DNA of 64,000 nucleotides from Archangium gephyra (lineage in GTDB: Bacteria > Myxococcota > Myxococcia > Myxococcales > Myxococcaceae). This document shows positions 44,619 through 53,007 of the stretch, piece by piece (position 1 is the stretch's first letter; the number at the start of each line of letters is the position of its first letter). A program made the position numbers and the translations under genes. A model generated the notes under the pieces. The model had not been told where the DNA came from. It did not search any database and saw only the letters and a program-made list of their open reading frames with translations. The stretch spans positions 62,001 through 126,000 of the forward strand of contig QFQP01000020.1 in the NCBI GenBank assembly GCA_003243425.1. The letters run 5' to 3'.

Positions 44619-44640
44619 GCCGATGCGTCACCCGTACAAG
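44612..44640 (+). promoter_or_regulatory. Promoter of tRNA-Asn
   Basis: TTGACA (44612-44617), 17 bases, TACAAG (44635-44640). The predicted start near 44647 leaves an 18-base leader before the tRNA. This is a perfect -35 with ideal spacing. Confidence 0.8.
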
Positions 44641-44664
44641 CCGCGCCGCCGTTGCAGGACATAT

Positions 44665-44737
44665 TCCCTGATAGCTCAGCTGGTAGAGCAGGCGACTGTT
44701 AATCGCCGGGTCGTAGGTTCGAGTCCTACTCAGGGAG
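44665..44737 (+). tRNA. tRNA-Asn (GTT)
   Basis: A complete cloverleaf: acceptor TCCCTGA/TCAGGGA, D arm with AGCTCAGCTGGTAGAGC, anticodon stem GGCGA/TCGCC around CTGTTAA, which gives anticodon GTT, and a T arm with GGTTCGAGTCC. The discriminator is G and CCA is not encoded. It is the last feature before the accessory region. Confidence 0.96.
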
Positions 44738-45068
44738 CTGAAGGTCGCCGTTCACCAACGGTCGCCTCCCAGAAATTAACCGACGGCCCCGCGGAGAAAT
44801 CCTCGGGGCCGTTTCAGTTTCTGCCCACGTTCCCGCCGAGTTCGACGCTGCTTCGCGCGTCTAGAGCTGCTGGACGGAGCTCGTGCAGAGAGCGAACGAG
44901 GCGCGCGTCGGCGGCGTTCTCCCGAGAGAAGGACGGAGAATCGGCGTCGAGTTCCGGCCAGCCACGTCAGAGAGACAGAGAGCGTTTGACGCCTCGCCCC
45001 GTTTTGCTGGACGGCTCGCGGTGCGTTTAACCGGCCACCTCGCGAGCCGACACCCTCGGCGTCGGAGG
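44738..45068. other. 331-base stretch without a gene, boundary of the accessory region
   Basis: Holds the tRNA terminator (44783-44820) and a 19-base hairpin next to the helicase stop (45047-45065, CCGACACC/GGCGTCGG, loop CTC) that could end the helicase transcript. Between them no coding frame with a credible start or ribosome site was seen. Confidence 0.6.
44783..44820 (+). terminator. Terminator downstream of tRNA-Asn
   Basis: ACGGCCCCG (44783-44791) pairs with CGGGGCCGT (44804-44812); TTTCAGTTT follows directly. It lies 46 bases behind the tRNA. Confidence 0.75.
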
Positions 45069-47666
45069 TCACTTCGCCTTGGCAGAGCCACCCACCTTCG
45101 ACTTCAGCGGCGACATTCGCTCGAGGAGCTGACGGGGCAGGAGCTTCGCGTCGCGTAGCTTCTTGGCGAGCAGGACGAGCATTTCGTCCTCAGAAGCACT
45201 CCCAGCTTCTGCTCGTACCGCTCGCATGGCTGCAGCGAGGTCCTGAGCGATTACCTGAACTGCGGGAATCATCAGGTACTTGGTATCGCGCGCATGAGGC
45301 ACAGCGTCTCCGTCGAGTCGATGCTGGTAGGTGGCAAGCACCGCGACCACATCGGCCGACTTGGCGGCCGGGTATTTCTCGCGGATCCAATCGGCGTGTC
45401 CGCTCACTTGCCGCGTGTCAGTGATCGAGATCTCCTTGTCCGCCTCCACGTCGCTCTTGGCTTCGAAGCCGATGAAGACCGCGTTGCCCACGCGCCAAAC
45501 GGAGTCGGGGGCGCCCTTCTCAGTGCCCGTCCGGTCGGATTCGAAGCCCAGGAGCCGGCCAAGCCGGGCGAGACCGCCTTCGAAGATCGGTGCCTTCTCG
45601 CTCTTCAAGTCTTCGAGAAGGGCCTTCATGGACCCATCGAACCGGGGTCCTTGCGCGCCCAATTCACGTAGCTCGCGCAACGCATTCTCGACGGCGACCT
45701 CCTCGACGGGGTCGCGTCTCGTTGCCGGCGCCGCAATCTCAGGGAGCTGCAGACCCGCGAACCAGCTGATTGCGGTCGAGAAGCCGAGAGCCTTGTCTCG
45801 AAGCACCTTGGCCTCGGACAAGAGTTCGGGGCGCTTGTGATCTTGCGCGACTCGGATGGCTGCTGACGCCGCCAGGTAGAGCCAAAAGGCCTGAAACGGC
45901 CGGACCTCTTTCCCTCCGGAGAGCTTGTCGACGGCCCCCTTGGCTGCATGGAGCGCGGCTTCCCAGTTCCCGCTCCAGGCTGCGTACAGGTAGTTGAGTT
46001 CCTGTTGAGCGGAATCGGCCAAGGCTTCAGCTGCTGGGGTCGCGCGAACCTCACGCTTCCCACGCTCGACTGCCACGAACTGCTCTACCGCGCCGCGGAC
46101 GTCGCTCTCGCTCAGAAAGTCCCTCGCAGTCGCGACGACCTCGGCCTCCGTCGTGTCCTGGGAGTTCTGGATCCCCAGAGTCAGTTCGACCTGAAGCTCT
46201 GGAGCCATGCCCTCTTGGAACTCGTTCTCCACAATTCTGCGGGTCAGCGCGCCGCCAACCAACAACACGACGGCGTAGTCCGTCGAATTGCGCGTGCACC
46301 GCCCTAGAGCCTGCGTAATGCGCGTCCGTACTCGTTCAACGAGAAGAGCGTTCGCGCGCAACCTCTCCGAGAGGAACTTCTCTTGGAGGTTGGTCGCGTC
46401 GGGCAGACCGTCGATGACGAGGATCCGACAGGCGTCGTCAGGCAGGTCCAATCCGTCGTATCGATTCTTGAGGAGCAGGACGGCCTCCTGACCAGTGAAC
46501 TCATCAAGAGTGTCCTCAACGTGCGTTTCGTTCAGGATCGGCTTGGTGACTCCCTGGTTGATCAGCTCGGTCTGGGTCACTTGGGCCTGCCATTGATTCG
46601 GGCAGAGCACGAGTGCGCGAGGTTCCGAGGTAACAAGCTCCGCGACGGACCTCCTCACCTCTCCCTCATCGATGCTGAGCTGCGGGAGCAGAATGAGGCG
46701 GCGACCCGATGTGCGGCGCTCGCGCCCTGCCGGAAGCGGAAGTCGAACGATCTTCCGCACACCAGTCGCGCGCTCGAGCTCGCCACCCACCCCAAGAGTC
46801 GCTGAAGCGTAGAGCCGCTGGTTCGCGGACCAGAATGGTGCGTGAGTCTCAACGGGCGGTGAAAGTGGTCTGATCAGGATCTCGTTCCAGGACAGGAAGA
46901 CGTTGCAGGCGTCCAGATGCTCGCGAAGCACCGACCACGGGTACTGCAGCTTCTCACCCGCGACATGCGCTGCGATGAGATCACGCATCGCCACAGCGTG
47001 CTTCCACAGCGCGGGCTGGAGCAGCATGCCCACTGACCGACGTTCTTCAGAGGACGGGTCGTCGCGACGAAGACCTTGAACGAGAGAGTCGGGCAAATCA
47101 TCGGCGAGAAGCTCAAGAAGCGCCGCGTAGAGGTCCGAGTGATCGCTCCGTGAGATCTCAAGAGACCAGAAACTCCCGACGTAGTTCTCCGCCGCGTGAG
47201 CGTCATCGAGCACGAGACACTGGTCGTTTGAAAGCGCGGGGTTCGTGTTGAAGACCCCGTTGTACGTCGTGATCGCGATCTTCGAGCCTGTACTGAACGC
47301 GGCGAGATCCTTCGGCTCGTAGTGCTTCCTGCTGCCAACCAGCACTGTGGCGGGAATCCCGTACTCGCGGGCGCGTTCGCCCACTTGGTGGGCGAGTTGC
47401 CGCGTCGGACACAGATAGGCGATCCGCTCGCCCCTCGATTGGCGCCGGTACTCCGCGATGAGAAGCATCACGAGCGTTTTGCCGTCGCCGGTGGGGAGCT
47501 CCACGGCGACATCGCGCGACTCCAGATGCTTCTCGTACGCTCGGAGCAGGTCCGCCTGGTGGGCCCAAAGAGCCCGGATCTTCGGGTCCCTCGACCTCAG
47601 CGTCTCGAACAGCGCCTCCGGCGACTTGGGCACGACAGGGGACGGTCCAGGAATTCTGAGGGGCAT
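45069..47666 (-). CDS. SF2 helicase with C-terminal PD-(D/E)XK-like motif
   Basis: An 865-residue protein. Superfamily 2 helicase core: Q-like WAHQADLLRAYEKH, Walker A PTGDGKT (58-64), motif Ia LCPTRQLAHQ, motif II DDAH (154-157), motif III-like SATLG and motif VI QALGRCTRN. The middle holds helical repeats. Near the C-terminus VGNAVFIGFEAKSD gives Glu735-x-Lys737, preceded by Asp in APDSVW, matching the catalytic pattern of PD-(D/E)XK nucleases. It probably unwinds and cuts DNA. ATG 47666 is used in place of TTG 47696. Divergent from the conflict-type operon with 119 bases between starts. Confidence 0.75.
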   Translation of the reverse strand: MPLRIPGPSPVVPKSPEALFETLRSRDPKIRALWAHQADLLRAYEKHLESRDVAVELPTGDGKTLVMLLIAEYRRQSRGERIAYLCPTRQLAHQVGERAREYGIPATVLVGSRKHYEPKDLAAFSTGSKIAITTYNGVFNTNPALSNDQCLVLDDAHAAENYVGSFWSLEISRSDHSDLYAALLELLADDLPDSLVQGLRRDDPSSEERRSVGMLLQPALWKHAVAMRDLIAAHVAGEKLQYPWSVLREHLDACNVFLSWNEILIRPLSPPVETHAPFWSANQRLYASATLGVGGELERATGVRKIVRLPLPAGRERRTSGRRLILLPQLSIDEGEVRRSVAELVTSEPRALVLCPNQWQAQVTQTELINQGVTKPILNETHVEDTLDEFTGQEAVLLLKNRYDGLDLPDDACRILVIDGLPDATNLQEKFLSERLRANALLVERVRTRITQALGRCTRNSTDYAVVLLVGGALTRRIVENEFQEGMAPELQVELTLGIQNSQDTTEAEVVATARDFLSESDVRGAVEQFVAVERGKREVRATPAAEALADSAQQELNYLYAAWSGNWEAALHAAKGAVDKLSGGKEVRPFQAFWLYLAASAAIRVAQDHKRPELLSEAKVLRDKALGFSTAISWFAGLQLPEIAAPATRRDPVEEVAVENALRELRELGAQGPRFDGSMKALLEDLKSEKAPIFEGGLARLGRLLGFESDRTGTEKGAPDSVWRVGNAVFIGFEAKSDVEADKEISITDTRQVSGHADWIREKYPAAKSADVVAVLATYQHRLDGDAVPHARDTKYLMIPAVQVIAQDLAAAMRAVRAEAGSASEDEMLVLLAKKLRDAKLLPRQLLERMSPLKSKVGGSAKAK

Positions 47667-47704
47667 GGGGCGGAACCTGATGCACGTTGGCAACAACAGC
47701 TGAC

Positions 47705-47758
47705 TGGACGATAAGGCCGCCTCTCCAACGGCAGCTGATTATTCAGCAAGATCGTCCA
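47705..47758. promoter_or_regulatory. Inverted and direct repeats in the divergent control region
   Basis: TGGACGAT (47705-47712) and ATCGTCCA (47751-47758) are perfect inverted arms. Between and beside them lie two CAGCTGA copies (47697 and 47732) and GCTGA-TTAT-TCAGC. All are in the 119 bases between the helicase and the operon starts, so a shared operator is plausible. Confidence 0.4.
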
Positions 47759-47785
47759 CTTCCGCCTCTGGTAGAACTTCGCCCC

Positions 47786-48136
47786 ATGTGTCGCCCGTCA
47801 TCCGAGGAGTTCGACGACAGTCTGGCGCTCCAGCTCGTCACCGTGTGGGCTGGAGAAACGCCGGGCGGCGACCTCTGGAAGCGCCTCCTCCCTCGGACGA
47901 AGCGCTGGGCGAGCCTCGACGCCGCACGACGCGCCGCGTGCCTTTCCGACGCCCACACACGCCGCGGGCGGTGCCGCCAGAAGGCCGGCGGCATGTTCAC
48001 GCTCTTCCACCGCGGGTTCGAAGTCGACGAAGCACTCGACGAGCGTCTCGCTCACCACAAGCTCGAGGCACAGCCGCCGCCCGAGGTCCCGTCCACGGAG
48101 ACGCGGCTCTGCGTGGATGAGGGCCTTCATGGGTAA
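47786..48136 (+). CDS. Small protein opening the conflict-type operon
   Basis: A 116-residue soluble protein rich in Arg, Ala and Glu, with a central RRAACLSDAHTRRGRCRQKAG and GGMFTLFHRGFEVDEALDERLAHHK. Two Cys in the middle are too few for a clear metal site. It overlaps the SIS-HAD gene by eight bases, so it is translated in the same unit. No family was recognised; it could be an antitoxin-like or adaptor protein, but this is a guess from size and place. A chance frame is also possible. Confidence 0.45.
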   Translation: MCRPSSEEFDDSLALQLVTVWAGETPGGDLWKRLLPRTKRWASLDAARRAACLSDAHTRRGRCRQKAGGMFTLFHRGFEVDEALDERLAHHKLEAQPPPEVPSTETRLCVDEGLHG

Positions 48137-49997
48137 GGCGTTTGCGAGCGAACTAGCGGCGTTGCCTGTAACACTCGCCTGGGCTCAGGCGCAGGAAGTG
48201 AAGCTACTCGAACGCTTCGTCGCCGACGCTGCAGAGCTTCCGCTCGTGGCGATCGGGTCAGGGGGCTCGTCTACCGCGTGCCACTTCACGGCGCTGCTCC
48301 ACCGCACGCGCTGCCGCCGGCCGGCGCAGTTCATGACGCCGCTCGACGTGCTGTCGCTGCCTGCCGGGCTGCACCGCGCAGGAGTGTTCCTCGCGTCTGC
48401 GTCGGGCAAGAACAAGGACGTGCTGGCGGCATTCGACGCGGCCATTGCCGAAGAGGCTCCCGCAATCGCTGCGATCACCCTCCGAGGCGAAAACCCGCTT
48501 GGACTTGCGGCAGCGGCCTTCTCTCGCGCACGGGTGTTCACTGCCGAGGCCCCCGCAGGCAAGGACGGCTTCCTCGCCACCAATAGCCTCATCGCGACCT
48601 GCGTCCTCATCGCCCGAGCCTACGGTTTTGAACTCCCCGACCTGAAGACGCGCCTCAGGGACGACCGCTCTGGCAGCTCGATCTTCGAAGGGCGACACAT
48701 GGTGCAGGTGCTCCACGGTGGTTGGGGCGGGCCCGTCGCGACCGATCTTGAGTCAAAGGTGAACGAATCGGCGCTGGCTTCCGCACAGCTCGCCGACTAC
48801 CGCAACTTCGGTCACGGGAGGCACCTGTGGCTCGCGAAGCGCGCCGCGGAGACCGTTGTCGTCGCCCTCGTGACGCCGGGTACCTTCGCAATCGCGGAGT
48901 CGACGTTGAAGCTCTTCCCGAAGAGCATCCCTGTTGTCCGGCTTGAAACCACTCTCGACGGTCCTGCGGGCACCATCGACTTGCTCATCCAAGCCTTCGG
49001 TCTGGTCGCGCGGCTTGGGGAGGCACGCGGCCAAGACCCAGGGCGTCCTCACGTTCCCGAGTTTGGCCGCAAGCTGTACCGGCTCACACCGCCGCGTGTT
49101 CGCTCGACCGTGCCCGCCCCCATCCAGCGCAAGCTCTGGGCCCTTCCGGAAGTCAGCGAGAACGACGAGGCCTTCAATGTGGGGGTCGAGAGGTTCCTCA
49201 AGGCCGCGCGCGCCGCAAAAATCGGCGCGCTGGCACTCGACTACGATGGCACGCTCTGCGCGAGAGAAGATCGCTTCGACGGGCTTCGCGATGACATCGT
49301 TGCCGAGTGCGCGAGGCTCTTGAGGGCGGGCGTGCGCATCGGCATCGCGACGGGCCGAGGCAAGTCGGTACGCGATGAACTGCAGAAGGCGCTCGACAAG
49401 AAGCTGTGGCCGCTTGTGCAGCTCGGCTACTACAACGGGACCGACATCGGAGTGCTCGGGGACGAGAGATCACCAAGCAAGGGCGGCCCGGAAGAAGAGA
49501 TACTGACACGCGCGCACGCTCTCCTCGCAGGGGATACTTGGCTGACGGCGACCGCAAAGCTCACGCCACGTCGGCACCAGATAGCCGTCGAGCCCAAGGG
49601 GGCCGTGCGCACCGACGCACTCGCGGCGCACGTGATGGCGCTCCTCGCGCCTATCGATGGCGCGGGCGTGCGCATAGTCGTCTCGTCTCACTCGCTCGAC
49701 GTGCTCGGACCCACGCGCGGTAAGGGCTCGCTTGTGTCGTGGCTTCGCCAACAGATTGGTGATGGTCGCGAAGTGCTATGCATCGGTGACCGAGGTGCCT
49801 GGCCGGGCAACGACTACGCGCTTCTCGCCGAACGGCTGTCGCTGAGCGTCGACGAGGTGTCGAGCATGAGCACAGCCTGTTGGAATCTTGCACCGCGCGG
49901 CGTCTCTGGACCTGACGCAACGCTCCTCTACCTCCGCGCCATCAGGGCTCGCGGAGGAGTTGGGACGTTCGCCTGGAGTGAGGACGCGGCGCGATGA
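48129..49997 (+). CDS. SIS domain - HAD phosphatase fusion protein
   Basis: A 622-residue fusion. The N-terminal part (about 15-340) contains a SIS sugar-phosphate-binding domain: IGSGGSSTACHF near 40-52, ASASGKNKDVLAAF, and a second lobe with HGRHLWLAKR. The C-terminal part (about 360-600) is a HAD phosphatase: motif I DYDGT (Asp371, Asp373), motif II IATGRGKSV, and motif IV GDRGAWPGND, like Cof/sucrose-phosphatase types with a C2 cap. It should bind or isomerise and dephosphorylate a phosphosugar. ATG 48129 is chosen for the GAGGG five bases upstream. The next gene overlaps by ATGA. Confidence 0.8.
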   Translation: MGKAFASELAALPVTLAWAQAQEVKLLERFVADAAELPLVAIGSGGSSTACHFTALLHRTRCRRPAQFMTPLDVLSLPAGLHRAGVFLASASGKNKDVLAAFDAAIAEEAPAIAAITLRGENPLGLAAAAFSRARVFTAEAPAGKDGFLATNSLIATCVLIARAYGFELPDLKTRLRDDRSGSSIFEGRHMVQVLHGGWGGPVATDLESKVNESALASAQLADYRNFGHGRHLWLAKRAAETVVVALVTPGTFAIAESTLKLFPKSIPVVRLETTLDGPAGTIDLLIQAFGLVARLGEARGQDPGRPHVPEFGRKLYRLTPPRVRSTVPAPIQRKLWALPEVSENDEAFNVGVERFLKAARAAKIGALALDYDGTLCAREDRFDGLRDDIVAECARLLRAGVRIGIATGRGKSVRDELQKALDKKLWPLVQLGYYNGTDIGVLGDERSPSKGGPEEEILTRAHALLAGDTWLTATAKLTPRRHQIAVEPKGAVRTDALAAHVMALLAPIDGAGVRIVVSSHSLDVLGPTRGKGSLVSWLRQQIGDGREVLCIGDRGAWPGNDYALLAERLSLSVDEVSSMSTACWNLAPRGVSGPDATLLYLRAIRARGGVGTFAWSEDAAR

Positions 49998-51082
49998 GGG
50001 ATGGACTTGCCGAACGCCTGCTCGCCCGTGTCATGAACTGGACGCCCGAGGATGTCGCGCGCGAGCGGCCCGTGCTCCAAGCGCTCGCCGCCCTCAAATA
50101 CGACGAGTACCAGCAGTTCAGCCCCGGCATGCGCTTCGTGGAGAGCTTGGCGTTGTGGCTCGGGCAGTTCGCGACGCTCGCCGAACGCAAGGCCGCATAC
50201 GCCTTCGTCCTGAGTCGCCTCGTGTTCCTCTCACACGCCGAGATGGCTCACTTCGCCGCCATCGCCTACCCGGACGTGATTCGGCCAGTCTTCATCGAGC
50301 AAGCTGCGAAGAACGCGACGCTGCCTCCGTTCCGCGTCAGCCAGGTTCTTGGCGCGGAGACGTTCAAGCAGCTCGAAGGCTCGAGTCTCTTCTTCGGACT
50401 GAGCGACGGCGCGCGGGTCGATCTGTTTCGGCGCAGCAACAAGGAACTGAGCCATGAACAGATCTTTACCGGCTACGAGCTCTCGGACGGCAAGGTCGGC
50501 GAGATTCGACAATGGCTCCACGAGAAGCGCAACCACAAGGAGCCCGCGCCCTCCTTGGTTCTCTTGGACGACTTCTCCGCGAGCGGCACGAGCTGCCTTA
50601 CGGCCGACGGCAATAGGCCGAAGGGCAAGGTCGCCAAGTTCGTCGAGCAGATTCAATCGCGCGAGGCGTGGAAGGCTGTCGTGTCGTTCCCCAAGACACG
50701 GCTGGTCGTCGTGCTCTACGTGGCGACGGAGCAGGCACTCGCGAACATCAACGCCGGTGCGGAGGCGCTCAAGAAGGTACACGGCATCGAGACCACCGTG
50801 CTCGCAGTGCAACGCATCGCGAGCAACATCTCGCTCAAGCCCTCCGACACCGACCCGATGGTCGCGGTGATCAACAACGAGAAGTACTACGACGCGTCCG
50901 TCGAGGACGAGCACACCAAAAAGGGCAACTCAGACCTGAAGTTCGGGTTTGCATGCGGCGGGCTCCCGCTCGTCCTCCATCACAACACGCCGAACAACTC
51001 GATCTTCCTGCTGTGGGTGGAGGGCAGCGAGACGGTGAGACCTCTGTTTCCCCGCGTGAGCCGTCATCGGAGGGAGGCATGA
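49994..51082 (+). CDS. Phosphoribosyltransferase-like conflict protein (PRTase-CE-like)
   Basis: A 362-residue protein. LVLLDDFSASGTS (Asp192-Asp193 and the loop to Ser200) corresponds to the PRPP-binding signature of type I phosphoribosyltransferases. It is flanked by a helical N-terminal part and a C-terminal half with VVVLYVATEQALANI, the strand after the PRPP loop. It fits the group named PRTase-CE, found in conflict loci beside ORC/CDC6-like ATPases; that name is used from memory. It may make or break an N-glycosidic bond on a nucleotide or act as a sensor. The start overlaps the SIS-HAD stop and its end overlaps the ATPase start. Confidence 0.7.
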   Translation: MRDGLAERLLARVMNWTPEDVARERPVLQALAALKYDEYQQFSPGMRFVESLALWLGQFATLAERKAAYAFVLSRLVFLSHAEMAHFAAIAYPDVIRPVFIEQAAKNATLPPFRVSQVLGAETFKQLEGSSLFFGLSDGARVDLFRRSNKELSHEQIFTGYELSDGKVGEIRQWLHEKRNHKEPAPSLVLLDDFSASGTSCLTADGNRPKGKVAKFVEQIQSREAWKAVVSFPKTRLVVVLYVATEQALANINAGAEALKKVHGIETTVLAVQRIASNISLKPSDTDPMVAVINNEKYYDASVEDEHTKKGNSDLKFGFACGGLPLVLHHNTPNNSIFLLWVEGSETVRPLFPRVSRHRREA

Positions 51083-53007
51083 AAGACGTCCGCAATCCCT
51101 TCCGACTGCAGACCGCCGAGAGCATCGACTCCGACGGCGACTTCCTGCGCCTTTTCGGTCACGGAGTTCTCGACCTCCTCCCAAACGACGCACTCACCGG
51201 ACGGCCCCTCTTCATTCGCAGCGCGCCGGGTGGCGGCAAGACGTCGCTTCTGAAGCTCTTCACCCCATCTGTCCTTCAGCACCTGGTCGCGATGAAGGGC
51301 AGCGTCGACGTCAAGGATCTCCTCACCAAGCTGAAGGGGCTAGGTGCGGTCTCGGACCACGACGTCAACGTCCTCTCGATCATGCTCCCCTGCGCCCGCA
51401 CGTTCCCTGCGCTCGCTGATGTCGGGTTGAAGGGGCCGCGCGCGAAGCGACTGCTGCTCGCGCTCATCGACGCCCGAATCATCTTGGGCGCGCTGCGCGC
51501 GACGCTGATCGCGAAACGACTGCGATTTCCCGACGACCTGCATCGGCTCACGGTGCAGACGCCGCTCGACGACCAGATTCCCGGCCTCTCGATTCCGTGC
51601 GATGGGCGCGCGGTGCAACGCTGGGCCGAGACGGTCGAGCAAGGCGTCTGCGACATCATCGACACCTTGACGCCAGCCGACGGGATGGGCCCTTCGGGGC
51701 ACGACGCGCTCCTCTCGCTTCGCCTGCTTGACGCCAACTCTGTCCACCTCGACGGCAAGCCGGTCGACACGCGGTGGCTGGTGACCTTCGATGACATGCA
51801 GAAGCTCGCGGCCACACAGCGAGCGGCACTTCTTGAAGTGGTCGTCGAGCAACGTTCGCGCTCCACTGTCTGGATGGCCGAGCGCTTCGAAGCGCTCACC
51901 ACGGACGAACTGCTGGGAAGTGGCGCGCTGAGCGGACGCGATGGGGAAGTGATCGCGCTCGAGCACGAGTGGAAAGAGAAGCGGCGCTTCGAGCCTGCGG
52001 TACGCCTCATTGCGGATCGGCGCGCTCGGATGGCGGCCGATGTCGCCGGAGCAAACGCCCCGGACTCGTTCGTACCGACGATTGATGCGGAAGCTGATCT
52101 CGACGCTGAGGCGTGGCAGGAGAAGACCCAGAACGCGCTGACCATTGTTCGCGCGCGGGTGGAGGGCCTGGCTAAGGGCAAGCCCCAGTACACCGACTGG
52201 GTCACCTCGCGCGCTGCGGCTGAAGGTACTCCGAGGGAGCAACTCATCGGCTGGCGCTCGCTGGAGATCCTCATCGAGCGCCACAGCCGCAAGAAGCAAC
52301 TCGCGCTGGTCCTCGAGCCGCTAAGCCGCGACCAACTCGAAGACAAGGATGGCTCCAATGTGCGAGGAGCAGCGGAGCTGTTCCTGAGCAAGGAGTTCGG
52401 CTTCCCCTACTACTTCGGCTTCGGCAGGCTCGCGAGCCTAGCATCTTACAACGTGGAGCAGTTCATCCGGCTAGCGGGTGATCTCTTCGAGGAGTCGCTG
52501 GCGGCGGCCGTGATGAGGCGGCCGCCACATCTCTCGCCGGAACGGCAGGAGAAGATCCTCGGTGGGGCGTATGACGCCCGTGTCCTCGATCTGCCGCGCC
52601 GAGCAAAGAATGGTCGCGAGGTCCTCAAGTTCATCGACGCTGTTGGGCAGTTCTGCCAGCACGTGACCCACCAGCCGAACGCCCCGTACTCGCCGGGCAT
52701 CAACGGCATCGCGATCTCAATGCAGGAGCGCAAGACGCTCATTGACCCGAAGCAACATGAACAGAACCCTGCCACCAAGGCGTTCGCCGAACTCCTCGGG
52801 ACCGCGCTCGCACACAACTTCTTGCACGCGGAGCTCGACTACAAGGTCAAGGGCAACACCTTCATGTTGCTCTATCTGAATCGCCTCTTGTGCCCGAAGT
52901 ACCAACTCCCGCTCGGGTTCGGCAGTTTCCGCGAACGCCCTCTGCGCGAGCTGATGACGTGGGCTGACAAGGGCTTCCGCCCGTCAAAGTCGGAGACGCT
53001 TCTATGA
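51079..53007 (+). CDS. ORC/CDC6-like AAA+ ATPase
   Basis: A 642-residue P-loop ATPase. It has NPFR near the N-terminus, Walker A APGGGKTS (Lys54, Thr55) and Walker B LVTFDDMQ (Asp238, Asp239); the sensor-type helix bundle, with the segment FPYYFGFGRLASLASYNVEQFIRLAGDLFEE, lies in the C-terminal half. Such ATPases are thought to be sensor or switch components in conflict systems. GGAGGGAGG just upstream makes it the best-placed ribosome site of the operon; ATGA overlaps with the PRTase gene. Confidence 0.75.
   Translation: MKDVRNPFRLQTAESIDSDGDFLRLFGHGVLDLLPNDALTGRPLFIRSAPGGGKTSLLKLFTPSVLQHLVAMKGSVDVKDLLTKLKGLGAVSDHDVNVLSIMLPCARTFPALADVGLKGPRAKRLLLALIDARIILGALRATLIAKRLRFPDDLHRLTVQTPLDDQIPGLSIPCDGRAVQRWAETVEQGVCDIIDTLTPADGMGPSGHDALLSLRLLDANSVHLDGKPVDTRWLVTFDDMQKLAATQRAALLEVVVEQRSRSTVWMAERFEALTTDELLGSGALSGRDGEVIALEHEWKEKRRFEPAVRLIADRRARMAADVAGANAPDSFVPTIDAEADLDAEAWQEKTQNALTIVRARVEGLAKGKPQYTDWVTSRAAAEGTPREQLIGWRSLEILIERHSRKKQLALVLEPLSRDQLEDKDGSNVRGAAELFLSKEFGFPYYFGFGRLASLASYNVEQFIRLAGDLFEESLAAAVMRRPPHLSPERQEKILGGAYDARVLDLPRRAKNGREVLKFIDAVGQFCQHVTHQPNAPYSPGINGIAISMQERKTLIDPKQHEQNPATKAFAELLGTALAHNFLHAELDYKVKGNTFMLLYLNRLLCPKYQLPLGFGSFRERPLRELMTWADKGFRPSKSETLL

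Noticed and set aside
44665..44737. tRNA-Asn as proven attachment site
   Set aside because: No duplicate of the tRNA end is seen in the window, and the recombinase is of a class that rarely uses tRNA genes.
45069..47666. Cas3 or type I CRISPR helicase
   Set aside because: No HD nuclease domain, no other cas genes and no repeats nearby.
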